Shown here one piece after another: positions 11,668-21,818 of a DNA stretch of 64,000 bases. The notes beneath the pieces were generated by a model. The model was given only the letters and a program-made list of their open reading frames with translations. It ran no database searches and was not told the DNA's origin. How positions within the stretch are numbered: position 1 is the first letter of the stretch; every line of letters starts with the position of its first letter. Location of the stretch: assembly GCA_026075535.2 (NCBI GenBank), contig AP026550.1:1922001-1986000 (forward strand), in the 5' to 3' direction. Source of the DNA: Tricholoma matsutake. Lineage: Eukaryota; Basidiomycota; Agaricomycetes; Agaricales; Tricholomataceae. The translations under genes and the position numbers were made by a program.

Positions 11668-12786
11668 ATGGACACATCAGAACACTTCGACGCGCTTGAA
11701 AGCGACGTTTCCGGAATGCATGCGCAAATCGACTTGCTTAAATCTATGATTGAAAACTTCGTTAGGACCCTCCAGGCTAACCCTACGACCAATAGTTCCC
11801 CCTTTACGACTCCAAGCGCACCCAACAATGACATTTTGCCAAACGCGTCCACTAAGGAACATGCCCAGATCAAACCGTCCCCCCCTGCCAAATTTAATGG
11901 TGCACGTGCGCAGGGACATGCATTCCTTAATTCCTGTGAGTTATACATTAGTCTCCAGTCGCATCAATTCGTCGATGAGGCTGCAAAAATTTATTGGGCC
12001 TTCACATACATGAAATCTGAATGCGCCTATCTCTATGTGGACCATATCCTACGTCAAACTAAAGAACTCAGTTCTCTACCTTTCTCCACTTGGGGTGACT
12101 TTCGAGCTGAGTTCGTATGCCACTTCTGCCCCCTCAATGAACGCCACCGAGCAGTGACATGACTTGAGTCATCCACTTACCACCAGGGACGTCAATCCAT
12201 GGACGACTATATCAATGAGTTCAAGGATTTGGTGGACATGGCAGGATATGGGAGTGGGTTACCAGTGGTGGTGAAGTTCCAATGGGGGCTCAACCGAGAA
12301 ATTCAGGACCAGATTGCACAGATGTTGGAAGGGCGCCCAGCGGATGATGATATCCTTGCTTGGTATGAAGCTGCTTCACTCTGTGATGAGAACCAACTCA
12401 CAAATGCAGTGTTTAATGCTGCATTCCATGCTCCAACTACCACTCATACACCCTACACCTTCAATTGAAGCCTCCCCCGCCCTAACCCCATTCCTGTTCG
12501 TCAAACTCCCACACCAGCCGTCAATGTCCCAGTACCAATGGATGTTGATGCAGCCCACAGCCGTGCACGTAAGTTGGATCTCTGCTACCATTGTGGGGAA
12601 CCTGGACACAGGGCTGGAGTGTGTCCCCATCATCAGGATATCTGCATGCTCACCCCCGAGGGACGAGACGAACTCCTGCAAGATTTGTTGGCGCTTGTAG
12701 ATGTTGAGGAAGCGAAGGATCAAGTTGCAGAGGAGATTAAGTTGGAAGTTGTAGAGGAGCAGGATTTTCCTATTCACAGTGAGTGA
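11668..12786 (+). pseudogene. Gypsy-1 gag (two premature stops)
   Basis: The frame starts at the conserved MDTSE and runs to TGA at 12784-12786, with internal TGA codons at 12160-12162 and 12466-12468. The first is CGA in gypsy-2 and the second is CGA in gypsy-3. It encodes a coiled N-terminal segment, a capsid-like middle (YWAFTYMKSE, then a retrotransposon-gag region) and a CX2CX4HX4C knuckle (CYHCGEPGHRAGVC) followed by an acidic tail. Gag forms the particle that packages element RNA. Confidence 0.85.
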
Positions 12787-15700
12787 ATTGTACACCCTCA
12801 CTGCCTGTCCATAACCGCTTTGAAGTCTTGTCAGTTGAATCCCCGGAGAATGAATCCATTTCTGTGACTGCTCCCCTCTCTGACCCTTTGAAGTTGGCTA
12901 AAGACGTACCTGCTCTCCCCATCTCTCCTTCTACTCCACGTCCCAAAATTAAATCATGGGAGCATAAACTACCACGCAAGTATATTGTGGCATCCACTCC
13001 CTCTGCACATTCCTTAAACCTAGCCATCGAACTGCAGACGACCGACACTGGACAGATACTCAGTGTCTCTGCGCTCCTGGACTCTGGTGCAACTGGTCTC
13101 TTCATCGATTCCCATCTGGTACAACAACATTGCCTAAATACTCGCTCACTCTCATGTCTGATACCTGTATATAACATGGATGGATCCCCAAATGAAGCTG
13201 GTGCCATCCGAGAGGTTGCAGACCTGGTTCTCCATTACAAAGATCATAGTGAGCATGCCCTTTTTGCTGTCACTCAATTAGGAAAGCAAAAGGTGATTTT
13301 GGGATATCCATGGCTTCGAGACCATAACCCAGAGGTCGACTGGCGTACTGGGGAGGTTACCATGAGCCGATGTCCATCCCGCTGTCGAACATGTTTCACA
13401 GAAGCCAGGCAAGAATGTCATGGACAGAAGGCGGCAATATGACATACTCAGAAGTGTCGTGCTGGACCCCTGCCTATACCTGAAGTGGAATTGGAAGGGG
13501 TTCCTGATCTAATGCCGGACTCGGATGATGATGATGAGGACCCAGAGGAAGTGGAGGAGGGTGATCGGATCTTCTACACTGCGATTCGCTCATTGCATGA
13601 GGTGTGTGCCACATCGAACATATCCCAATGCCTCGCCGAGGCCTTCCACAAAAACAACGCTGCTAAATCCTCTACTAACTCCTTACTCCCTCATCTCCAT
13701 GAGTTTGAAGACGTGTTCTCCAAGGAGTCATTCGACTCTCTTCCTGCGCGCAAGCCATGGGATCACGCGATCGAACTCACCTCTAGTGCAACCCCTTCAT
13801 CCTGCAAGGTCTATCCTCTCTCTCCAGAAGAACAACGGCAGCTTGACCAGTTCATCAATGAGCACCTGGCCTCTGGACGTATTCGACCATCGAAGTCACC
13901 TATGGCCTCTCCCTTTTTCTTTGTCAAGAAGAAGGATGGCTCACTTTGACCAGTTCAAGACTACAGAAGGCTCAACAACATCACGGTCAAAAATCGCTAC
14001 CCACTACCCCTCATCTCCAAACTCATAAACCAGCTCTGTGGAGCCCGATACTTCACCAAGCTCGATGTCCGTTGGGGCTATAATAATGTGAGGATAAAGG
14101 AGGGAGATGAGTGGAAGGCAGCCTTTCGTACCAACCATGGTCTTTTTGAACCGCTTGTCATGTTCTTTGGCCTTACTAATAGCCCTGCCACCTTTCAGAC
14201 CATGATGAACGACATCTTCCACGACCTCATCCTCGAAGGCGTTGTCTGCATCTATCTTGACGACATCCTCATCTTCACTCGCACGGTTGAAGAGCACCGT
14301 CGCATCACGTGCCTCGTCCTAGAGTGACTTCGACGGTACAAACTCTACCTTCATCAGGACAAATGCGAGTTCGAAAGGACCAAGATCGAGTACCTCGGCC
14401 TGATTATCTCGGAGGGTCAAGTGGAGATGGATCCTATCAAGGTAAACGGGGTCACAGCTTGGCCGACGCCCACAAACAAGAAGGAGGTGCAGTCTTTCCT
14501 GGGCTTCATCAATTTCTATCAGCATTTTATCAAGGATTTCTCACATCATGCACGACCACTGTTCGACTTGACAGGAAAGGAGGCATGGAGGTGGGATAAT
14601 GCACAACAGGAGGCGTTCAAAAAGCTTAAGGAGATGGTCACTTCCGCTCCGATCCTTACCTTTGCTGATGATTCGCATCCTTTTCATGTAGAAGCTGACA
14701 GTTCTGACTTTGTGACAGGCGCCATGTTGTCTCAGCAGTCTCCGGAGGACCAGAAGTGGCATCCTGTTGTGTTCTACTCCAAAAGCCTTAGTGCTGTAGA
14801 GTGAAACTACGAGATCCATGACAAGGAGATGTTGGCAATAATGCGTGCGCTTGAGGAGTGGCGACACTTCCTCGAGGGTGCCCAACACAAGGTGGAAATT
14901 TGGATGGATCACAAGAATCTCGAGTACTTCATGACGGCCAAGAAATTGAACCGTCGTCAAGCTCATTGGTCCCTGTATCTATCTAGATTCGACTTCTCCT
15001 TGCACCACCGTCCGGGTCGCAGCATGGGGAAGACCGATGCCCTATCCCGACGTGCAGACCATGGGGATGGCAGCAGTGACAACCAAAACATTGTGCTGTT
15101 GCAGCCAGACCTGTTCACCATTCGGGCACTGGAAGGCATCACACCCCAGGGCGAGGAGCAGGACATCCTACGTGACATTCATCGCGCAAACCGTAGCGGT
15201 TTACATGAGGATGTTGTCGCCCAAGCTGTTAAAGAACTGAGGAAGGGATCGACCCTTTCCTTACATGCAACAGAGTGGGCTGAAAAGGAGGACTTGTTGT
15301 ATTTCAGGGATCGCATCTATGTTCCCAATGACCCAGACCTTCGCCGGCGCATCATATCCCAACACCATGACTCACAGATTGCTGGCCACCCTGGACGCTG
15401 GAAGACCTTGGAGCTCACCTCACAGAACTATTGGTGGCCACAAATGTCACAGCTCATTGGTCAGTATTGTCACACTTGTGACCTTTGCTTATGCACCAAG
15501 GTTCCTCGTCGCAAACCTATTGCTGAGCTACACCCTCTTCCTGTTCTGGAGAGTCATTGGGATGTTGTCAGCGTCGACTTTGTGGTGGAATTGCCAGAGT
15601 CAAACGGGTTTGATGCGGTGATGTGCACAGTTGACTCAGTGGGAAAACGCGCTCACTTCATTCCCACTCACACCACTGTCAGTGCCCTAGGTGCCGCTCG

Positions 15701-16685
15701 ACTCTACCTCCACCATGTGTGGAAATTACATGGACTTCCTGGTGCCTTCCTCTCGGATCGTGGCCCTCAGTTCATGGCAGAGTTCACTTGTGAGCTGTAC
15801 CAACTGCTGGGGATCAAACTCCTCGCTTCAACCACTTATCACCCACAAACTGATGGCCAGACGGAGCGAGTCAACCAGGAACTGGAGAAGTACATCCGCC
15901 TCTTTGTCAATGAATGCCAGGATGATTGGGATGATCTCCTTCCTTTGGCCGAGTTCGGGTACAACAACCATGTCCATGCTTCCACTCAACAGACCCCTTT
16001 CCTCTTAGACACTGGACGACACCCACGCATGGGATTTGAACCTCGCCAAACTCCCTCACACATCGAGATGGTGAATGAGTTCACAGAATGCATGAGGGAT
16101 AGCTTGGAGGAGGCAAGGGCAGCCTTAGCAAAGGCGAAGGACAACATGGCGCAATTTTACAACCAACGCCACTCCCCAACCCCTCAGTACAAGGTTGGTG
16201 ATCGAGTTTATCTTGACTCCAGTGACGTCTCCACTACACATCCATCCAAGAAACTCGCTCATCGCTTCTTGGGACCTTTCCCCATTGTCAAGTGTGTTGG
16301 AACACATGCCTATCATCTACGCCTCCCAGCCTCCATGTCCAGACTCCATCCCGTCTTCCATGTTGTCAAATTGCTTCCAGCTCCCCCAGATCCATTCCTG
16401 GGACACCATTCACACCCACCACCACCACCTACAGTGATCGAGGGAGAACCCCAATACAAAGTCGAGTCAATCTTGGACAGCCGTTTGCGTCGAGGAAAAC
16501 TCCAGTATTTGGTACATTGGAAGGGTTATGGGTATGAGGAGAACTCATGGGTCGAAGAGTCTGATGTAAATGCCCCTTGGTTAATCAAGGAATTCCACCG
16601 ATGGCACACTGCTGCACCGTGTCGCATTCAAGTCACGGACTTTGGTCGTATGCGATTTCGAATGCATCGGGGCGATGCATCTTAG
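12783..16685 (+). pseudogene. Gypsy-1 pol: protease, RT, RNase H, integrase, chromodomain (four stops)
   Basis: Pol overlaps the end of gag and lies in the -1 frame relative to it. TGA stops at 13440-13442, 13947-13949, 14325-14327 and 14802-14804 break it. Domain order: aspartic protease (LLDSGATG), reverse transcriptase (FFVKKKDGSL; catalytic YLDD near 14254-14265), RNase H, integrase HHCC finger (HHDSQIAGHPGRW to CDLC), DDE core (DRGPQF; HPQTDGQTERVNQE), a GPF/Y-like module (LGPFPIVK) and a C-terminal chromodomain (YLVHWKGYGYEENSW). Apart from the stops the motifs are intact, so decay looks recent and confined mostly to CpG sites. Confidence 0.9.
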
Positions 16686-16695
16686 AGAGGGGGTG
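16683..16695 (+). other. Polypurine tract of gypsy-1
   Basis: The purine-rich stretch AGAGAGGGGGTGA immediately precedes the 3' LTR, where plus-strand DNA synthesis would be primed. Confidence 0.7.
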
Positions 16696-16696
16696 A

Positions 16697-17122
16697 TGTA
16701 AGGGGACTAAGGGGGTGCCCTGTGTGTTTTTCCTATTTTTTATGTTTGTCCTATATTTTTCCCCACCTCATTTCCTTCTATTCTTCATTTTCTATGATTT
16801 TTCCGGATTTTATTACTAATTTTCCCTTGCTATCATGTTTGTACATGTTGACACTTTTATATTTAGAGGCGGAGTACCCCTTCCGACACATACCCCTTGG
16901 TATGATGTCATTCGGCAGCCTTGATCTGCCTATCTCCGCCTTTTTCTATTTTTAGGTTATATTTGATTTTTGTCGTCTTCACATATACTGGGCATCAGCA
17001 AGGGGATCCTTAGAGTTTTCTCTTCGGATTTCCCTTTGCTAGGTGTGTCCCCAATGCCTGTATTATGTAGTATAATTTTAACTTCGGATTTCCCTTTGCT
17101 AGAGGCTTAGGTTGCCCTTATA
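16697..17122 (+). repeat. 3' LTR of gypsy-1
   Basis: 426 bp with the same termini as the 5' LTR, followed by the CCACT target duplication. Confidence 0.9.
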
Positions 17123-17665
17123 CCACTGCATCCTGCATTGTTTCAACATTGGCAGCGAAGGATTCCATGTATTCATTCAGCTGGCTCTTGACTGATGTCG
17201 TGATTGCATCTGCAGTTTGTTGTCTGTTTGCATCGGTCATAAGAAATGCAACCACCCTAATCCCATCGGTCAAGGCTTTTGGCCCTCTAGACGCCGCACT
17301 CGCAAGCTGTAAAAGTATGTAAGATAGTGTAGGTAGATCAACAGAGTTACCCTGAATCAAATAGTCCTTTGATGTTAGGAAATTAATGGCTTGCTCCTTT
17401 GTCCTTATGTCAGTGGCCATGCCCTCCGCATTTTTGAGCTCTTTGTGTTTTTTTCATTATTGTTGCATTCGTTTTTTGTCTTGTTTGTGGGGTTGTGGAT
17501 GCAGGTTGAGACATATTGGTATGTACAGTGAGTGGATACTGTATGATGTGTATAGACACTATTATATTCCTCAATGCGGCCCCCTTCTCTTCTCCTTTGG
17601 TTCTATGAACCATGGGAGAAGTCGATATGGTGGCAGTACGAGATCAAGGAGCGTCCGTCAAAGAG

Positions 17666-17960
17666 ATATGGTGTTCAAACTTCAGGTCCAACATCACTTT
17701 CTCACAACTCTCCCCGGCATACTCCATCCACATATTTGCCTCTGTTGACTGTTATGCATCATGGTCTGAACCATTTGCTGCCTGTCACTGTATGCTCGTT
17801 TCACTGCCCATTTATCATACCATGATTTGTTATACTCCTCTTGTCCTCTTGCTTGTGAATTTCTACTTAGAAAGTGAACTACCACTTACAAAGTGTGAAC
17901 TACAACTTGCAAAGTGTGAACTACCACTAAAATTATGAGTGAACTACCACTCTAATGTTA
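17666..17960. repeat. LINE target flank with short degenerate tandem repeat
   Basis: Begins after the right-hand GTCAAAGAG. At about 17871-17957 a unit close to AAGTGTGAACTACCACT recurs about four times with variations. No gene recognised. Confidence 0.5.
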
Positions 17961-17961
17961 G

Positions 17962-18088
17962 GGTTGTTCACAGTAGCCATTTTTGGCTTCATTTTTGGAT
18001 CATTTTTGGGTGTTTGGTAGAAGAATGATCAGAATGGATTGAAAAATGGTGTGAAAAATGAAGCAAAAAATGGCTACTGTGAACGCTC
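17962..18088. mobile_element. MITE-like inverted-repeat hairpin
   Basis: The arm beginning GTTCACAGTAGCCATTTTT (from about 17968) is repeated in inverse orientation up to about 18083, each arm being about 30 bp with one or two differences. Between them lie about 50 bp of AT-rich sequence. Size and structure fit a foldback or Tourist-like MITE. No convincing target duplication was found; coordinates are good to a few bases. Confidence 0.55.
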
Positions 18089-19004
18089 TGAATGTTTTTC
18101 CCCCTTATCAAGCTTGTGTGCTGCTATCCCTATGTCCCTCCACAAGATGTTAGTCCTGCTGTTGATGCTCTTTACCATCCAGAACTTAGTCTGAGTTCTT
18201 TGTTTCTTCTGACTCCACATGTGATTTGGTTTCTGCTGTGTTATGAGTCCTTATGTTTACAGAAGACTCGTTCTTATACCCACCATTCGATGAAAAATTC
18301 AGTGCAACCAAAAAAATCAGTGTACAAAAATTTAGTGACTTTTGAAACTGTGTGACTTAAATTTAGCCGAGATGTGGATTTTGATTCAATTAGGCAATTT
18401 TCAGGTGCATTGCCAGTTCAATTGTCTATTAATTGAACTATAGTAACTTGATACTTGTATTACAAAGCCAACATAGTAACTTGGCTACAAAACAATAGTA
18501 GGCTAGTTACAAAGTTATTACAATAATTACTAACTAACTAATGTTAAATTTGAGCTGTTTTGTGAGTTGGTTGATATCTCTTCAAAAACTAACTGGATTG
18601 TTCAGCATTGGCAGAGGACCCCCTGGCTTTCAGGGTCATCTACTCTGATGAACATTCTCAAAGTTATAACTATTTATTTGAGGTTATATCACAATTTTTT
18701 TAAATTGACCAGCTTAGCCATTAACAACACTGCCTGGCCCATACATAATCATGCTGACATTTGTGCATATTTTATTCTCTCTCAGGAATCAAAAGTGTTG
18801 TATCTTATTCATTTCTTGTCTGATTATGCTCATTTAACTACTGATGGGAAAGTACATGATTTGGGAGAGTATTTGGCATTGTTTGGCATTGTTGTCATTG
18901 GTAAATATAGTATATCAAGCAGTTTTCATCCAATTTGCATTGAAAATGGAAAGTATACTGTTTGCCTATCATTTGGATATGTTGTTTGTTTGTTTATTGA
19001 TACC
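18089..19004. other. AT-rich region with one unexplained open frame
   Basis: A 146-codon plus-strand frame (GTG at 18567 to 19007) is longer than expected in such AT-rich sequence, but it has no domain or motif that I recognise and starts without an ATG. It may be a fragment of an old element. The right end abuts the truncated gypsy-3 gag. Confidence 0.3.
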
Positions 19005-19026
19005 TGATCCTTTGCTTCCTCAACAT

Positions 19027-20093
19027 CTACAAGTGCCAACAAGTCTTGGAGGAGTTCATCTCGCCCCTCGGGGGTGAGCATGCAGATATCCTGACAATGG
19101 GGACATGCTCCAGCCCTGTGCCCAGTTTCTCCACAGCGTTAGCAGAGATCCAACCTACACACACAGCTGCAGGCTGCATCAACATCCATTGGTACTGGGA
19201 CATTGATGGCTGGTGTGGGAGTCTGACAAACAGGAATGGGGTTAGGGTGGGGAAGGGTTCGATTGAAGGTGTAGGGTGCATGAGTGGTAGTTGGAGCACA
19301 GAATGCAGCATTAAATGCTGCATTTGTGAGTTGGTTCTCGTCACAGAGTGAAGCAGCTTCATACCAAGCATAGATATCATCATCCGCTGGGCGCCCTTCC
19401 AACATCTGTGCAATCTGGTCCTGAATTTCTCAATTGAGGCCCTGTCGGAACTTCACCACCACTGGTAGCCCACTCCCATATCCTGCCATGTCCACCAAAT
19501 CCTTGAACTCATCGATATAGTTGTCCATGGATCAATGTGCCTGGTGGTAAGAGGATGACTCGAGTCATGTCACTGCTCAGTGGCACTCATTGAGGGGGCA
19601 AAAGTGGCATACAAACTTGGCTCAGAAGTCACCCCAAGTGGAGAAAGGTAGAAAACCGAGTTCTTTAGTTTGACGCAGAATATGGTCCACGTAGAGATAA
19701 GCGCATTCAGACTTCATGTATGTGAAGGCCCAATAAATTTTTGCAGCCTCATCGATGAATTGATGCGACTGGAGACTGATGTATAACTCACAGGAATTAA
19801 GGAATGCACATCCCTGTGCACGTGCGCCATTAAATTCAGCAGGGAGACAGTTTGATCTGGGCGCACTCTTTAGTGGGGGTGTTTGGCAGTACATCATTAT
19901 TGGGTGCGCTTGGAGTCGCAATGGGGGTTATATTGGTCATAGGGTTAGTCTGGAGGGTCCTGATGAAGTTTTCAATTGTAGATTTAAGTGAATCAATCTG
20001 TGCGCATATTCCAGAAATGTCGCTTTCAAGCGCATCAAGGCGCTCTGATGTGTCCATGTCACTAGGGGGCGCGTTTGGCGAAAATGGTGGCAC
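19027..20093 (-). pseudogene. Gypsy-3 gag fragment
   Basis: Minus-strand gag reading from MDTSERLDALESD near 20060 to the start of the acidic tail. Frames are broken by stops and indels, including a TAA right after LDLC in the CX2CX4HX4C knuckle. It aligns along its length with the gag of gypsy-1 and gypsy-2, which supports its orientation and family. Confidence 0.75.
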
Positions 20094-20102
20094 AGTAAAG
20101 GC

Positions 20103-20107
20103 GGGAC
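20103..20107. repeat. Target-site duplication of gypsy-2 (left copy)
   Basis: GGGAC precedes the 5' LTR and recurs at 26155-26159 directly after the 3' LTR. Removing gypsy-2 rejoins the leader and gag of gypsy-3. Confidence 0.9.
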
Positions 20108-20533
20108 TGTAAGGGGACTAAGGGGGTGCCCTGTGTGTTTTTCCTATTTTTTATGTTCGTCCCATATTTTTTCCCACCTCATTTCCTTCTATTCTTCATT
20201 TTCTATGATTTTTCCGGATTTTATTACTAATTTTCCCTTGCTATCATGTTTGTATATGTTGACACTTTTATATTTAGAGGCGGAGTACCCCTTCCGACAC
20301 ATACCCCTTGGTATGATGTCATTCGGCGGCCTTGATCCGCCTATCTCCGCCTTTTTCTATTTTTAGGTTATATTTGATTTTTGTCGTCTTCACATATACT
20401 GGGCATCAGCAAGGGGATCCTTAGAGTTTTCTCTTCGGATTTCCCTTTGCTAGGTGCGCCCCCAATGCCTGTATTATGTAGTATAATTTTAACTTCGGAT
20501 TTCCCTTTGCTAGAGGCTTAGGTTGCCCTTATA
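20108..20533 (+). repeat. 5' LTR of gypsy-2
   Basis: 426 bp, TGTAAGGG to CCCTTATA; contains AGAGTTTTCT at 20423-20432. Confidence 0.9.
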
Positions 20534-20535
20534 GT

Positions 20536-20545
20536 AGAAAACTCT
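20536..20545 (+). promoter_or_regulatory. Self-priming PBS of gypsy-2
   Basis: AGAAAACTCT begins 2 nt after the LTR and is the exact reverse complement of 20423-20432, the same geometry as in gypsy-1 and gypsy-3. Confidence 0.6.
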
Positions 20546-20699
20546 CCCCTAAGGCCCGAAAATCGCGAACGCGCTGCCCAAAATAGGCAGGTACGGACTG
20601 GACGACACTTCCCAAAGCTCCACAGAGTCCCTACACACCGTTCCAGATACTCTCGCCTTTATTGCGCCGCCATTTTCGCCAAATGCGCTCCCTAGCGAC

Positions 20700-21818
20700 A
20701 TGGACACATCAGAACGCTTCGACGCGCTTGAAAGCGACGTTTCCGGAATGCGCGCGCAAATCGACTCGCTTAAATCTACGATTGAAAACTTCGTTAGGAC
20801 CCTCCAGGCTAACCCTACGACTAATAGTTCCCCCTTCACGACTCCAAGCGCACCCAACAACGATGTTTTGCCAAACGCGTCCACTAAGGAACGTGCCCAG
20901 ATCAAACCGTCCCCCCCCGCCGAATTTAATGGTGCACGTGCGCAGGGACGTGCATTCCTTAATTCCTGTGAGTTATACATTAGTCTCCAGTCGCATCAAT
21001 TCGTCGATGAGGCTGCAAAAATTTATTGGGCCTTCACATACATGAAATCTGAACGCGCCTATCTCTATGTGGACCGTATCCTACGTCAAACTAAAGAACT
21101 CGGTTCTCTACCTTTCTCCACTTGGGGTGACTTTCGAGCTGAGTTCATACGCCACTTCTGCCCCCTCAATGAACGCCACCGAGCAGTGACACGACTTGAG
21201 TCATCCACTTACCACCAGGGACGTCGATCCGTGGACAACTATATCGATGAGTTCAAGGATTTGGTGGACATGGCAGGATATGGGAGTGGGTTACCAGTGG
21301 TGGTGAAGTTCCGACGGGGACTCAACCGAGAAATTCAGGACCAGATTGCACAGATGTTGGAAGGGCGCCCAGCGGACGATGATATCCTTGCTTGGTATGA
21401 AGCTGCTTCACTCTGTGACGAGAACCGACTCACAAATGCGGCGTTTAATGCTGCATTCCGTGCTCCAACTACCACTCATACACCCTACACCTTCAATTGA
21501 AGCCTCCCCCGCCCTAACCCCATTCCTGCTCGTCAAACTCCCACACCAGCCGTCAATATCCCAGTACCAATGGATGTTGATGCAGCCCGCAGCCGTGCAC
21601 GTAAGTTGGATCTCTGCTACCGTTGTGGGGAACCTGGACACAGGGCTGGAGCGTGTCCCCATCGTCAGGATATCCGCATGCTCACCCCCGAGGGACGAGA
21701 CGAACTCCTGCAAGATCTGTTGGCACTTGTAGATGTTGAGGAAGCGAAGGATCAAGTTGCAGAGGAGGTTAAGCTGGAAGTTGTAGAGGAGCAGGATTTT
21801 CCTATTCACAGCGAGTGA
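20700..21818 (+). pseudogene. Gypsy-2 gag (one premature stop)
   Basis: Starts at the ATG of MDTSERF and ends at TGA 21816-21818. A single in-frame TGA at 21498-21500 separates the capsid part (266 codons) from the zinc-knuckle part (CYRCGEPGHRAGAC). Gypsy-3 has CGA at this site. Upstream the frame is open for some codons without another ATG, which is why MDTSE is taken as the start. Confidence 0.85.

Larger units (their letters stand above)
11076..17122 (+). mobile_element. Gypsy-1: complete Ty3/gypsy chromovirus-type LTR retrotransposon
   Basis: 6047-bp element with two 426-bp LTRs, a PBS-like site, gag, a pol in another frame and a polypurine tract. The LTRs begin TGTAAGGG and end CCCTTATA and differ at four positions, three of them CpG transitions. 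The integrase ends in a chromodomain, placing it with chromoviruses, which direct insertion to marked chromatin. It is about 97% or less identical to gypsy-2 inside, and most differences are CG in gypsy-2 against CA or TG here. Six premature TGA codons make it non-functional. Confidence 0.9.
9863..17514 (-). pseudogene. LINE ORF1: RNA-binding protein with CCHC knuckles (interrupted by gypsy-1)
   Basis: The N-terminal part lies at 17128-17514 (ATG at 17512-17514) and the C-terminal part at 9863-11075. The two join in frame across the CCACT duplication at the gypsy-1 insertion. A run of seven A near 17447-17453 carries a one-base indel that shifts the first 25 or so codons out of the main frame. 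The central part is helical and charged. The C-terminal third has three cysteine/histidine knuckles, the first a canonical CX2CX4HX4C (CLKCQKFSHYVLDC). ORF1 proteins of this type coat LINE RNA. The GTG-initiated appearance of the right-hand fragment is an artefact of the insertion. Confidence 0.75.
5373..17656 (-). mobile_element. Full-length LINE (non-LTR retrotransposon with RNase H), split by gypsy-1
   Basis: Minus-strand element with a 24-nt poly-A tail (T run at 5373-5396), ORF2 at 5707-9640, ORF1 at 9863-11075 continuing at 17128-17514, and a short 5' UTR ending near 17656. Nine-bp direct repeats GTCAAAGAG flank it. Subtracting gypsy-1 and its 5-bp duplication leaves about 6.2 kb, a normal length for a complete fungal LINE of the Tad1/I type. 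ORF1 has CCHC knuckles; ORF2 has an endonuclease, a reverse transcriptase and an RNase H. It is dead: ORF2 has five TGA stops and ORF1 a frameshift. Confidence 0.8.

Noticed and set aside
17118..17420. 100-codon minus-strand frame as a separate small gene
   Set aside because: It is the N-terminal half of LINE ORF1, cut by gypsy-1; it joins the other half in frame.
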